NCBI RefSeq assembly: GCF_005843885.1 | Contig: NZ_CP040443.1 | Span: forward strand, 4,836,001 to 4,900,000 | Source: Escherichia sp. E4742 | GTDB lineage: Bacteria; Pseudomonadota; Gammaproteobacteria; Enterobacterales; Enterobacteriaceae | Length of the DNA stretch: 64,000 nt | Direction of reading: 5' to 3' | Shown here: piece by piece, positions 27,115 to 35,815 of the stretch | Position numbering within the stretch: the stretch's first letter is position 1 | Layout of the letters: each line of letters starts with the position of its first letter | The notes under the pieces: model-generated | The model's input: only the letters and a program-made list of their open reading frames with translations | The model's database searches: none | Told to the model about the DNA's origin: nothing | Made by a program: the position numbers and the translations under genes

Positions 27115-28331
27115 GATGAACCTCGGCTCACAAAGTGTTCACAGGCCGCAGCAAAACGATCCAGGCCGGTCGTCACCTCTTCTTCGCTGACATTCAGTGC
27201 CGGAGCAAAACGCACCACATTGCCGCCAGCAATCAGCACCATCACGCCCGCTTTCGCCGCTTCCTGAGAAATTTGTTTCGCTTGCCCGGCATAATCCGCA
27301 TTCAGCACACAGCCAATCAGCAGACCTAAGCCGCGAATTTCACTGAACAAACCGCAGCGGTGATTAATGGTATGAAGACGCTCAATAAACCAGTCGTGAC
27401 GCTGTTTAACGCCATTAAGCATTTCTGGCGTGTTGATGAGATCCAGCACTTTGCCTGCCACCGCCGAGGCCAGCGGATTGCCGCCATAGGTGGTGCCATG
27501 AGTGCCAACGGTCATCACGCTGGCGCATTCTTCGGTTGCCAACAGAGCGCCAACGGGGAAACCGCCGCCCAGCGCTTTGGCAGTAGTTAACAGATCAGGC
27601 GTCACACCGTAGTGCATATAGGCATACAGTTCCCCGGTGCGCCCGACGCCCGTTTGTACTTCATCAAAAATCAGCAAAGCATTGTGGCGGTCACACAATT
27701 CACGCAGACCTTGTAAAAACGCGTTGCTGGCTGGTACCACACCGCCTTCCCCCTGGATGGGCTCGACAATCACCGCACAGGTGGAATCATCAATCAGCGC
27801 GCTGGCAGAGTTAATATCGTTATAAGCAGCATGACGGATATCCGGCGGCAGTGGCGCAAAATCCTGTGAATAGGCTGGCTGCCCGCCTGCGCTGACGGTA
27901 AACAGCGTGCGCCCGTGAAACGCATTTTTGAACGCCACGATGCCGCTCTTATGGCTGCCGTAGCGGTCGTGAGCGAATTTACGCGCCAGTTTTAGCGCCG
28001 CTTCGTTGGCTTCCGCACCGGAGTTACAAAAGAAAATGCGATCGGCAAAAGTGGCGTCGATCAATTTTTTCGCCAGTCGCAGTACCGGTTCGTTGGTGTA
28101 ACCGTTGCCGGTATGCCAGAACTTACTCGCCTGTTCGTTCAGCGCCTCGCGCAGTTCCGGATGCGCATGACCCAATGCGTTTACCGCAATGCCACCCGCG
28201 AAGTCGATATACTCTTTCCCCTGCTGATCCCACAAGCGCGAACCTTCGCCACGTACCGGTATAAACGGTGCCGGAGCGTAAACAGGTATCATCCATTCAT
28301 CAAAGTTTTCACGCGTAATTGGCTGAGACAT
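27111..28331 (-). CDS. astC: Succinylornithine transaminase
   Basis: 406 residues, class III PLP aminotransferase closely related to ArgD. The PLP lysine is in LLTTAKALGGGFPVGA; LIFDEVQTGVGRTG holds the cofactor Asp. It converts N-succinylornithine to the semialdehyde with 2-oxoglutarate. First gene of astCADBE, under the sigma-54-type promoter at 28403-28419. Confidence 0.97.
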   Translation of the reverse strand: MSQPITRENFDEWMIPVYAPAPFIPVRGEGSRLWDQQGKEYIDFAGGIAVNALGHAHPELREALNEQASKFWHTGNGYTNEPVLRLAKKLIDATFADRIFFCNSGAEANEAALKLARKFAHDRYGSHKSGIVAFKNAFHGRTLFTVSAGGQPAYSQDFAPLPPDIRHAAYNDINSASALIDDSTCAVIVEPIQGEGGVVPASNAFLQGLRELCDRHNALLIFDEVQTGVGRTGELYAYMHYGVTPDLLTTAKALGGGFPVGALLATEECASVMTVGTHGTTYGGNPLASAVAGKVLDLINTPEMLNGVKQRHDWFIERLHTINHRCGLFSEIRGLGLLIGCVLNADYAGQAKQISQEAAKAGVMVLIAGGNVVRFAPALNVSEEEVTTGLDRFAAACEHFVSRGSS

Positions 28332-28402
28332 AGCGACCTCTACAGTAAATAATTCGTTATTTATATGTTAATAATAAGTGATGTTTGCGCTGTAAATGTA
28401 GA

Positions 28403-28419
28403 TTGCAGGGTTCGTGCCA
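28403..28419 (-). promoter_or_regulatory. Sigma-54-type promoter of the ast operon
   Basis: Minus strand TGGCAC-GAACC-CTGCA: perfect -24 GG element, correctly spaced -12 GC. It lies about 70 bases upstream of astC. Nitrogen-limited induction via NtrC and sigma-54 is known for E. coli ast. Confidence 0.88.
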
Positions 28420-28483
28420 GCCAGTGAAAAATTGCATAAACGGCGGCAGTTAACTGGAAATCAAGACGTTACAACCCAGCGAT

Positions 28484-28500
28484 ATGCACCTGAAGTGCAT
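28484..28500. promoter_or_regulatory. NtrC-like enhancer upstream of astC
   Basis: Dyad ATGCAC-CTGAA-GTGCAT resembles the NtrC consensus (TGCAC-N5-GTGCA) and sits about 80 bases upstream of the sigma-54 promoter, a usual enhancer distance. Confidence 0.7.
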
Positions 28501-28775
28501 ATAAAGTGAATACGTTTGCGATACAGATGAATAAAAAGAATAAAAAACGAAATGTTATGCAGCAGTAAAATATAATTCTGGAATTGTGATCATTGACGAA
28601 ATTTACTGGAAATTGCTGCGCCATTCTGACGCAACTCGCACCAAAAGCGGGCATTTTCTGCGCCATCGTTGACATCATTAACAACCATCGATCAAATCAC
28701 TTAACAACAGGCAGTAAGTCAGACGAATTTCTGCTAACATCCACGCACTCATTATCAGAATAAATGGCAGCGACT

Positions 28776-29582
28776 ATGAAATTTGTCTCTTTTAATATCA
28801 ACGGCCTGCGCGCCAGACCACACCAGCTTGAAGCTATCGTCGACAAGCACCAGCCTGATGTGATTGGCCTGCAGGAGACAAAAGTTCATGATGATATGTT
28901 TCCGCTCGAAGATGTGGCAAAGCTCGGCTACAACGTGTTTTATCACGGGCAGAAAGGCCATTACGGCGTGGCGCTGTTGACCAAAGAGACGCCGATTGCC
29001 GTGCGTCGTGGCTTCCCAGGCGACGGCGAAGAGGCACAACGGCGGATTATTATGGCGGAAATCCCCTCACCGCTGGGCAATGTCACCGTGATCAACGGCT
29101 ACTTCCCGCAGGGCGAAAGCCGCGACCACCCCATAAAATTCCCGGCAAAGGCGCAGTTTTACCAGAACCTGCAAAACTACCTGGAAACCGAACTCAAACG
29201 TGATAATCCGGTGCTGATTATGGGCGATATGAATATCAGCCCCACCGATCTGGATATCGGCATTGGCGAAGAGAACCGCAAACGCTGGCTACGTACTGGC
29301 AAATGTTCTTTCCTGCCGGAAGAACGCGAATGGATGGACAGGCTGATAAGTTGGGGGCTGGTCGATACCTTCCGCCATGCGAATCCGCAAACAGCAGATC
29401 GTTTCTCGTGGTTTGATTACCGCTCAAAAGGTTTTGACGATAACCGTGGTCTGCGTATCGACCTGCTGCTTGCCAGCCAGCCACTGGCCGAATGCTGCGT
29501 AGAAACCGGTATCGACTATGAAATCCGCAGTATGGAAAAACCGTCAGATCACGCACCTGTCTGGGCCACCTTCCGCCGCTAA
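28776..29582 (+). CDS. xthA: Exodeoxyribonuclease III
   Basis: 268 residues, AP endonuclease/3'-exonuclease of the EEP family. Active-site Glu in IGLQETKVHD (near 34), Asp and Asn in LIMGDMNISPTDLD (151, 153), and His in KPSDHAPVWATF (259). It repairs abasic sites and 3'-blocked ends. I chose the ATG giving MKFVSFNING; an ATG 12 bases earlier is less likely. A hairpin (29591-29619) follows. Confidence 0.97.
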   Translation: MKFVSFNINGLRARPHQLEAIVDKHQPDVIGLQETKVHDDMFPLEDVAKLGYNVFYHGQKGHYGVALLTKETPIAVRRGFPGDGEEAQRRIIMAEIPSPLGNVTVINGYFPQGESRDHPIKFPAKAQFYQNLQNYLETELKRDNPVLIMGDMNISPTDLDIGIGEENRKRWLRTGKCSFLPEEREWMDRLISWGLVDTFRHANPQTADRFSWFDYRSKGFDDNRGLRIDLLLASQPLAECCVETGIDYEIRSMEKPSDHAPVWATFRR

Positions 29583-29590
29583 TTTCTCCG

Positions 29591-29619
29591 TTCTCCTGGC
29601 TCGCACTGGGTCAGGAGAA
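29591..29619 (+). terminator. Hairpin after xthA
   Basis: TTCTCCTG, 13-base loop, CAGGAGAA just past the xthA stop. There is no strong T-run, so readthrough into ydjX is possible. Confidence 0.45.
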
Positions 29620-29749
29620 TTAACCTTGAGAAAAATCAACAAACTGTCAGTAATGATTTGTTGCCCGCCGTCCTTTGTTATACCGTCACTGCGTTTTTTA
29701 GTTGTCTGACCACTTCTCTATTATCAAGTTTGATATAGGAAACTCCACG

Positions 29750-30460
29750 ATGAACGCTGAGCGTAAATTCCTTTTTGCCTGTCTGCTTTTTGCGCTGATA
29801 ATTTACGCTATCCACACTTTCGGTTTATTCGATCTGCTCACCGATTTACCCCACTTACAGATACTCATTCGCCAGAGCGGCTTTTTCGGTTATAGCCTCT
29901 ATATTCTGTTATTCATCATCGCCACCCTCTTTCTGCTACCAGGCAGCATACTGGTGATCGCCGGTGGAATAGTTTTTGGTCCGCTAACAGGAACGCTACT
30001 TTCGTTAATTGCCGCCACGCTGGCCTCGTCGTGCTCATTCCTGTTGGCGCGCTTTCTGGGGCGTGATTTACTGTTGAAATACGTCGGTCATTGCCACACT
30101 TTTCAGGCTATTGAAAAAGGCATTACGCGTAACGGTATCGATTTTCTTATTCTGACCCGCTTAATCCCGCTATTTCCATACAATATTCAAAATTACGCTT
30201 ACGGATTAACCGCCATCGCCTTCTGGCCTTATACCCTTATTTCGGCATTAACCACTCTGCCTGGAATAGTGATTTATACCGTGATGGCAAGCGATCTTGC
30301 CAGTGAAGGCATTACGCTGCGCTTTATTTTACAACTCTGTCTGGCTGGCCTGGCGCTGTTTATTCTCGTCCAGCTCGCCAAACTCTACGCTCGTCACAAA
30401 CACGTGGATCTGTCTGCTTCGCGCCACAGCCCACTTACTCACCCTAAAAATGAAGGATAG
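29750..30460 (+). CDS. ydjX: TVP38/TMEM64 family membrane protein YdjX
   Basis: 236 residues, VTT/SNARE-associated (DedA-like) domain. Hydrophobic segments near 8-28, 45-75, 80-105, 140-165, 175-195 and 195-215. Motifs PGSILVIAGGIVFGPLTGT and the loop RLIPLFPYNIQNYAYGLT are typical. Related proteins act in lipid or small-molecule movement, but YdjX itself has no proven role. First gene of a compact run through ynjE; ydjY follows after 4 bases. A second member of the same family, YdjZ, lies two genes on. Confidence 0.92.
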   Translation: MNAERKFLFACLLFALIIYAIHTFGLFDLLTDLPHLQILIRQSGFFGYSLYILLFIIATLFLLPGSILVIAGGIVFGPLTGTLLSLIAATLASSCSFLLARFLGRDLLLKYVGHCHTFQAIEKGITRNGIDFLILTRLIPLFPYNIQNYAYGLTAIAFWPYTLISALTTLPGIVIYTVMASDLASEGITLRFILQLCLAGLALFILVQLAKLYARHKHVDLSASRHSPLTHPKNEG

Positions 30461-30464
30461 AACG

Positions 30465-31142
30465 ATGTTGCAACATTATTCAGTGTCATGGAAAAAAGGA
30501 CTGGCTGCACTGTGTTTACTGGCAGCCGCAGGGCTTAGTGGCTGCGATCAAAAAGAGAACACCGGGGCAAAAGTGGAATACGACGGGCTTTCGGACAACC
30601 AGCCACTGCGTGTCGATGCCAATAATCATACGGTAACCATGCTGGTGCAAATTAATGGGCGTTTCCTCACCGACGATACCCGCCACGGCATTGTGTTTAA
30701 AGATGGCTCCAACGGGCATAAATCACTGTTTATGGGTTATGCCACGCCGAAAGCATTTTATGAAGCCCTGAAGCAGGCCGGTGGTACGCCGGGCGAAAAC
30801 ATGACGATGGATAATAAAGAAACGACTCACGTCGCAGGCAGCAAACTGGATATTTCGGTTAACTGGCAAGGAGCGGCAAATGCGTATTCCTTCGATGACG
30901 TGATTGTCGATAGTAACGGTAAAAAACTGGACATGCGCTTTGGTGGTAACTTAGCGGCGGCGGAAGAGAAAAAAACAGGATGCCTGGTATGTCTGGATAG
31001 CTGCCCGGTCGGTATCGTCAGCAATGCGACATACACTTATGGTGCGGTGGAAAAACGCAGCGAAGTGAAATTCAAAGGCAATGCCTCGGTTCTCCCGGCT
31101 GATAACACGCTGGCAACGGTTACCTTTAAAATCGCCGAATAA
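30465..31142 (+). CDS. ydjY: Cysteine-rich lipoprotein YdjY
   Basis: 225 residues. Lipobox LSGC at about 25-28 after MLQHYSVSWKKGLAALCLL, so a predicted lipoprotein facing the periplasm. The rest is a soluble domain. Near the C-terminal third lies GCLVCLDSCPVGI, a CxxCxxxC cluster that could bind a metal or Fe-S centre, or form disulfides. Matches K-12 YdjY, often labelled putative 4Fe-4S ferredoxin-type; the evidence for a cluster is thin. Start has AAGGATAGAACG. Confidence 0.9.
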   Translation: MLQHYSVSWKKGLAALCLLAAAGLSGCDQKENTGAKVEYDGLSDNQPLRVDANNHTVTMLVQINGRFLTDDTRHGIVFKDGSNGHKSLFMGYATPKAFYEALKQAGGTPGENMTMDNKETTHVAGSKLDISVNWQGAANAYSFDDVIVDSNGKKLDMRFGGNLAAAEEKKTGCLVCLDSCPVGIVSNATYTYGAVEKRSEVKFKGNASVLPADNTLATVTFKIAE

Positions 31143-31156
31143 AACCAGGATAAAGG

Positions 31157-31864
31157 ATGATGAAAATGCAATCGCGTAAAATCTGGTACTACCGCATAAC
31201 CCTCATCATCCTGTTGTTCGCTATGCTGCTGGCATGGGCGCTGCTTCCCGGCGTCCATGAGTTTATCAATCGCAGCGTTGCGGCGTTTGCCGCCGTGGAC
31301 CAACAGGGTATAGAACGCTTTATTCAGTCTTACGGTGCACTGGCGGCAGTTGTCTCGTTCTTGTTGATGATTTTACAGGCCATTGCTGCACCGCTACCTG
31401 CGTTTTTGATCACCTTTGCCAATGCGTCGCTGTTTGGCGCATTCTGGGGCGGTTTGCTGTCGTGGACCAGTTCGATGGCAGGCGCGGCACTGTGCTTTTT
31501 TATCGCCAGAGTGATGGGCCGCGAAGTGGTAGAAAAGTTAACCGGTAAAACCGTGCTTGACAGTATGGACGGCTTTTTCACTCGCTACGGCAAACACACC
31601 ATTCTGGTCTGTCGGTTATTGCCTTTTGTCCCTTTCGATCCAATCAGCTATGCTGCCGGTTTGACTTCCATACGTTTTCGCTCGTTTTTTATCGCCACCG
31701 GGCTTGGCCAGCTACCCGCAACCATCGTCTATTCCTGGGCGGGCAGTATGTTAACGGGCGGTACATTCTGGTTTGTCACCGGACTGTTTATTCTGTTTGC
31801 CCTGACCGTGGTGATTTTTATGGCGAAGAAAATATGGCTTGAGCGCCAGAAGAGGAATGCCTGA
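31157..31864 (+). CDS. ydjZ: TVP38/TMEM64 family membrane protein YdjZ
   Basis: 235 residues, same VTT domain as YdjX: APLPAFLITFANASLFGAFWGG, then the loop RLLPFVPFDPISYAAGLTSI. Five or six hydrophobic helices. Its stop overlaps the ynjA start (TGATG), indicating translational coupling. Function unknown. Confidence 0.92.
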   Translation: MMKMQSRKIWYYRITLIILLFAMLLAWALLPGVHEFINRSVAAFAAVDQQGIERFIQSYGALAAVVSFLLMILQAIAAPLPAFLITFANASLFGAFWGGLLSWTSSMAGAALCFFIARVMGREVVEKLTGKTVLDSMDGFFTRYGKHTILVCRLLPFVPFDPISYAAGLTSIRFRSFFIATGLGQLPATIVYSWAGSMLTGGTFWFVTGLFILFALTVVIFMAKKIWLERQKRNA

Positions 31865-32412
31865 TGGGTTTACCGCCGCTTAACAAAATTCCTTTCATTT
31901 TACGTCCGCAGGCGTGGCTGCATCGTCGCCATTACGGCGAGGTGCTAAGCCCCATTCGCTGGTGGGGGCGGATCCCCTTTATCTTTTATCTGGTGTCGAT
32001 GTTTGTAGGCTGGCTGGAGCGCAAACGCTCACCGCTCGATCCAGTGGTGCGATCGCTTGTCAGCGCGCGTATCGCGCAAATGTGTCTGTGTGAGTTTTGC
32101 GTGGATATCACCAGTATGAAAGTCGCCGAGCGTACCGGCAGCACTGATAAACTGCTGGCGGTAGCTGACTGGCGACAAAGCCCGCTCTTCAGCGACGAAG
32201 AGCGGCTGGCGCTGGAGTACGCCGAAGCCGCAAGCGTAACGCCGCCAACGGTCGATGATGCCCTGCGCACCCGACTGACTACGCATTTTGACGCCCAGGC
32301 GCTCACCGAGCTGACGGCATTGATCGGCTTGCAAAATCTGTCAGCCCGTTTTAATTCTGCCATGGACATTCCCGCTCAGGGGCTGTGCCGTATTCCTGAC
32401 AAACGTTCTTAA
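31864..32412 (+). CDS. ynjA: AhpD-like (carboxymuconolactone decarboxylase family) protein YnjA
   Basis: 182 residues with the AhpD-type motif CEFCVDI (CxxC near 80), preceded by RIAQMCL. AhpD-like proteins are helical, and their CxxC pair often has disulfide-reductase or peroxidase-partner activity. Start overlaps the ydjZ stop; ynjB begins 6 bases after its end. Substrate unknown. Confidence 0.9.
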   Translation: MGLPPLNKIPFILRPQAWLHRRHYGEVLSPIRWWGRIPFIFYLVSMFVGWLERKRSPLDPVVRSLVSARIAQMCLCEFCVDITSMKVAERTGSTDKLLAVADWRQSPLFSDEERLALEYAEAASVTPPTVDDALRTRLTTHFDAQALTELTALIGLQNLSARFNSAMDIPAQGLCRIPDKRS

Positions 32413-32418
32413 GGAGAG

Positions 32419-33588
32419 ATGATGCGCCATTGTGTATGGTTGCTGGGATTGTTATCGCTGTTTTCTTTGGCAACACATGCCAGTGACTGGCAGGAAATTA
32501 AAAATGAGGCCAAAGGGCAAACCGTCTGGTTTAACGCCTGGGGCGGCGATACCGCAATTAACCGCTATCTCGACTGGGTTAGCGGCGAGATGAAAACCCA
32601 TTACGCTATAAACCTGAAGATTGTTCGTCTGGCGGATGCCGCAGACGCGGTGAAGCGCATTCAGACCGAAGCTGCTGCTGGACGTAAAATGGACGGCTCG
32701 GTGGATCTGCTCTGGGTGAACGGCGAAAACTTCCGCAGCTTAAAAGAGGCAAATTTATTACAAACGGGCTGGGCGGAGACTCTGCCCAACTGGCGCTATG
32801 TCGACACGCAACTGCCTGTGAGGGAAGATTTTTCTGTGCCGACACAAGGTGCGGAATCGCCCTGGGGCGGCGCGCAATTGACGTTTATCGCCCGACGCGA
32901 TCAGACACCACAGCCACCGAAAACGCCACAATCCTTGCTGGAATTTGCCAAAGCCAACCCTGGTACGGTTACCTATCCGCGCCCACCGGACTTTACCGGC
33001 ACCGCGTTTCTTGAACAGCTGCTGATTATGCTGACGCCCGATCCCGCTGCATTAAAAAAAGCGCCAGACGATGCCACTTTCGCCCGCGTCACTGCGCCCT
33101 TGTGGCAATATCTTGATGCACTGCATCCGTATTTGTGGCGAGAAGGAAAGGATTTCCCGCCTTCGCCCGCGCGGATGGATGCTCTGCTGAAAGCCGGCAC
33201 ATTCCGCCTGTCGCTGACTTTTAATCCTGCTCATGCGCAGCAAAAAATCGCCAGCGGCGATTTACCCACCAGCAGTTACAGCTTTGGTTTTAGCGAGGGA
33301 ATGATTGGCAACGTGCATTTCGTCACCATTCCAGCCAACGCAACTGCCAGTGCTGCGGCAAAAGTCGTCGCCAACTTCCTGTTGTCACCTGAAGCACAAC
33401 TGCGTAAAGCGGATCCCACTGTCTGGGGCGATCCTTCGGTTCTCGATCCGCAAAAACTACCTGCCGGGCAGCGTGAAACATTGCAATCAAGAATGCCGCA
33501 GGATCTGCCGCCGGTACTGGCGGAACCGCATGCTGGTTGGGTAAATGCGCTGGAACAAGAATGGCTACGCCGTTACGGTACGCATTAA
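32419..33588 (+). CDS. ynjB: Putative ABC transporter substrate-binding protein YnjB
   Basis: 389 residues with signal peptide MMRHCVWLLGLLSLFSLATHAS. Family 1-like extracellular solute-binding protein (WFNAWGGDTAINRYLDWVSGEM, VDLLWVNGENF, KVVANFLLSPEAQLRKADP). Ligand unknown; its nearest characterised relatives bind thiamine, iron or polyamines. Overlaps ynjC by 28 bases. Confidence 0.9.
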   Translation: MMRHCVWLLGLLSLFSLATHASDWQEIKNEAKGQTVWFNAWGGDTAINRYLDWVSGEMKTHYAINLKIVRLADAADAVKRIQTEAAAGRKMDGSVDLLWVNGENFRSLKEANLLQTGWAETLPNWRYVDTQLPVREDFSVPTQGAESPWGGAQLTFIARRDQTPQPPKTPQSLLEFAKANPGTVTYPRPPDFTGTAFLEQLLIMLTPDPAALKKAPDDATFARVTAPLWQYLDALHPYLWREGKDFPPSPARMDALLKAGTFRLSLTFNPAHAQQKIASGDLPTSSYSFGFSEGMIGNVHFVTIPANATASAAAKVVANFLLSPEAQLRKADPTVWGDPSVLDPQKLPAGQRETLQSRMPQDLPPVLAEPHAGWVNALEQEWLRRYGTH

Positions 33589-35096
33589 TTTCTTTGCTGT
33601 GGATGGTGATGGCGGTGATTTACGCACCGCTGGTACCGTCGGCTTTCACGCTGATAACACCTGCCATGTCGCTGACGCACTGGCAGATGTTATTTGCCGA
33701 TCCGCAGCTACCACAGGCATTACTGGCAACGCTGGTGTCGACAACCATCGCGGCGGTCGGCGCTTTGTTTATTGCCCTGCTGGTGATAGTAGCGCTATGG
33801 CCTGGGCCGAAATGGCAGCGTATGTGCGCCCGTCTGCCGTGGCTACTCGCCATCCCCCACGTGGCTTTTGCCACCAGCGCCCTGCTGCTCTTTGCTGACG
33901 GAGGGTTGCTTTATGACTATTTCCCGTATTTCACTCCGCCAATGGACAAATGGGGTATTGGGCTGGGTTTCACTCTGGCGGTAAAAGAAAGCGCATTTCT
34001 GCTGTGGATCTTGTCAGCCGTGCTAAGTGAAAAACGGCTGCTACAGCAAGTTATTGTACTGGACTCGCTGGGCTACAGCCGCTGGCAATGCCTGAACTGG
34101 TTGTTATTGCCCTCCGTCGCTCCTGCGCTGGCAATGGCGATGCTGGCGATTGTCGCCTGGTCGCTTTCGGTCGTGGATGTAGCGATTATTCTTGGGCCAG
34201 GTAATCCACCGACGCTTGCGGTAATTAGCTGGCAGTGGTTAACCCAGGGCGACATTGACCAACAAACAAAAGGCGCGCTTGCCAGCCTGCTGTTGATGCT
34301 GTTACTCGCCGCCTACGTTTTGCTTGGTTATCTATTATGGCGTAGCTGGCGACGTACTATTCCCCGCGTAGATGGCGTTCGCAAGCCTGCCACGCCTTTA
34401 TTGCCAGGCAATACGCTGGCGAGTTTTTTACCCTTGACCGGAGTGCTGTGTGTTGTTCTGCTGGCGATCCTCGCGGATCAATCAACGATCAATCACGAGG
34501 CGCTGCTCAATAGCCTGACGATGGGACTGGTGGCGACATTCATCGCTTTGGTTCTGTTGCTGCAGTGGCTGGAATGGGGGCCAAAGCGTCGCCAGTTGTG
34601 GCTATGGTTGCCCATATTATTACCCGCCTTGCCGCTGGTGGCGGGCCAGTACACGCTGGCGCTATGGTTGAATCTGGATGGTCGCTGGACTGCGGTTGTG
34701 TGGGGGCATCTGCTGTGGGTGATGCCGTGGATGCTGTTCATCCTGCAACCGGCCTGGCGGCGTATCGACTCGCGGTTAATTTTGATTGCACAAACGCTGG
34801 GTTGGTCACGGGCCAAAATCTTCTTTTACGTGAAATGTCCGCTAATGCTGCGCCCTGCGCTGATTGCCTTCGCTGTCGGATTTTCAGTGAGTATTGCGCA
34901 GTATATGCCAACGCTGTGGCTGGGAGCCGGACGTTTCTCGACGCTCACCACCGAAGCGGTAGCGTTAAGTAGCGGCGGTAGTAACAGCATCCTCGCCACC
35001 CAGGCTTTATGGCAACTGCTATTACCGCTTATTATTTTTGCCCTGACCGCCCTGCTTGCAAAATGGTTAGGTTATGTCAGACAAGGACTCCGCTAA
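33561..35096 (+). CDS. ynjC: Putative ABC transporter permease (double-length) YnjC
   Basis: 511 residues, about twelve hydrophobic helices. It contains two permease domains in tandem, each with an EAA-like loop: LDSLGYSRWQCLNWLLLPSVAPAL (near 165-190) and AQTLGWSRAKIFFYVKCPLMLRPAL (near 420-445). A ThiP-like arrangement. Start MATPLRYAL lies inside the end of ynjB; its stop overlaps the ynjD start (TAATG). Confidence 0.92.
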   Translation: MATPLRYALISLLWMVMAVIYAPLVPSAFTLITPAMSLTHWQMLFADPQLPQALLATLVSTTIAAVGALFIALLVIVALWPGPKWQRMCARLPWLLAIPHVAFATSALLLFADGGLLYDYFPYFTPPMDKWGIGLGFTLAVKESAFLLWILSAVLSEKRLLQQVIVLDSLGYSRWQCLNWLLLPSVAPALAMAMLAIVAWSLSVVDVAIILGPGNPPTLAVISWQWLTQGDIDQQTKGALASLLLMLLLAAYVLLGYLLWRSWRRTIPRVDGVRKPATPLLPGNTLASFLPLTGVLCVVLLAILADQSTINHEALLNSLTMGLVATFIALVLLLQWLEWGPKRRQLWLWLPILLPALPLVAGQYTLALWLNLDGRWTAVVWGHLLWVMPWMLFILQPAWRRIDSRLILIAQTLGWSRAKIFFYVKCPLMLRPALIAFAVGFSVSIAQYMPTLWLGAGRFSTLTTEAVALSSGGSNSILATQALWQLLLPLIIFALTALLAKWLGYVRQGLR

Positions 35097-35749
35097 TGCT
35101 CTGCGTGAAAGATGTTTCGCTGCGTTTGCCTGAAACCTGTTTACTGGAAGACGTTAACTTTACAGTCAACAAAGGTGACATTGTCACGTTAATGGGGCCC
35201 TCAGGCTGCGGTAAATCCACGCTGTTTTCATGGATGATTGGTGCGCTGGCCGGGCAATTTTCTTGTACAGGCGAGCTATGGCTCAATGATCAACGTATCG
35301 ATACCCAGCCCACCGCCCGGCGTCAGATGGGTATTCTTTTCCAGGATGCACTGTTATTTGACCAGTTCAGCGTCGGACAAAATTTACTGCTGGCGCTACC
35401 GTCGACGCTCAAGGGGACTGCACGGCGCAATGCCGTGAAAGACGCGCTTGAGCGAGCGGGACTGGCTGAAACTTATCACCAGGACCCTGCGACATTATCA
35501 GGCGGTCAGCGGGCACGCGTGGCCCTGCTGCGCGCCCTTCTCGCCCAGCCAAAGGCATTATTGCTTGATGAACCGTTCAGCCGTCTTGACGTGGCTCTGC
35601 GCGATAATTTTCGTCAGTGGGTATTCAATGAAGTTCGCGAGCTGGCGATCCCCGTCGTTCAGGTAACCCACGATCTTCAGGATGTTCCTGCCGATAGTCC
35701 CGTTATGGATATGACGCAGTGGTCAGAAAATTGCAACAAACTGCGATAA
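35096..35749 (+). CDS. ynjD: Putative ABC transporter ATP-binding protein YnjD
   Basis: 217 residues. Walker A GPSGCGKST (near 37-45), ABC signature LSGGQRARVALLRALL, Walker B ALLLDEPF, and the switch His in VTHD. Energises YnjBC. Resembles ThiQ in size. Coupled to ynjC by a 1-base overlap. Confidence 0.94.
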   Translation: MLCVKDVSLRLPETCLLEDVNFTVNKGDIVTLMGPSGCGKSTLFSWMIGALAGQFSCTGELWLNDQRIDTQPTARRQMGILFQDALLFDQFSVGQNLLLALPSTLKGTARRNAVKDALERAGLAETYHQDPATLSGGQRARVALLRALLAQPKALLLDEPFSRLDVALRDNFRQWVFNEVRELAIPVVQVTHDLQDVPADSPVMDMTQWSENCNKLR

Positions 35750-35815
35750 CGCAAAGTTTTTCCCGATGTGTCAGTTCAGAATGGCGCACTCAAAACTACA
35801 ATGTCGGGATTTTCG

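Larger units (their letters stand above)
28332..28775. promoter_or_regulatory. Divergent regulatory region astC / xthA
   Basis: 444 bases without a gene. It contains the astC sigma-54 promoter and NtrC-like site near the astC side, and must hold the xthA promoter (sigma-S dependent in E. coli) near 28700-28775. I do not see an open frame with a convincing start here. Confidence 0.7.
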
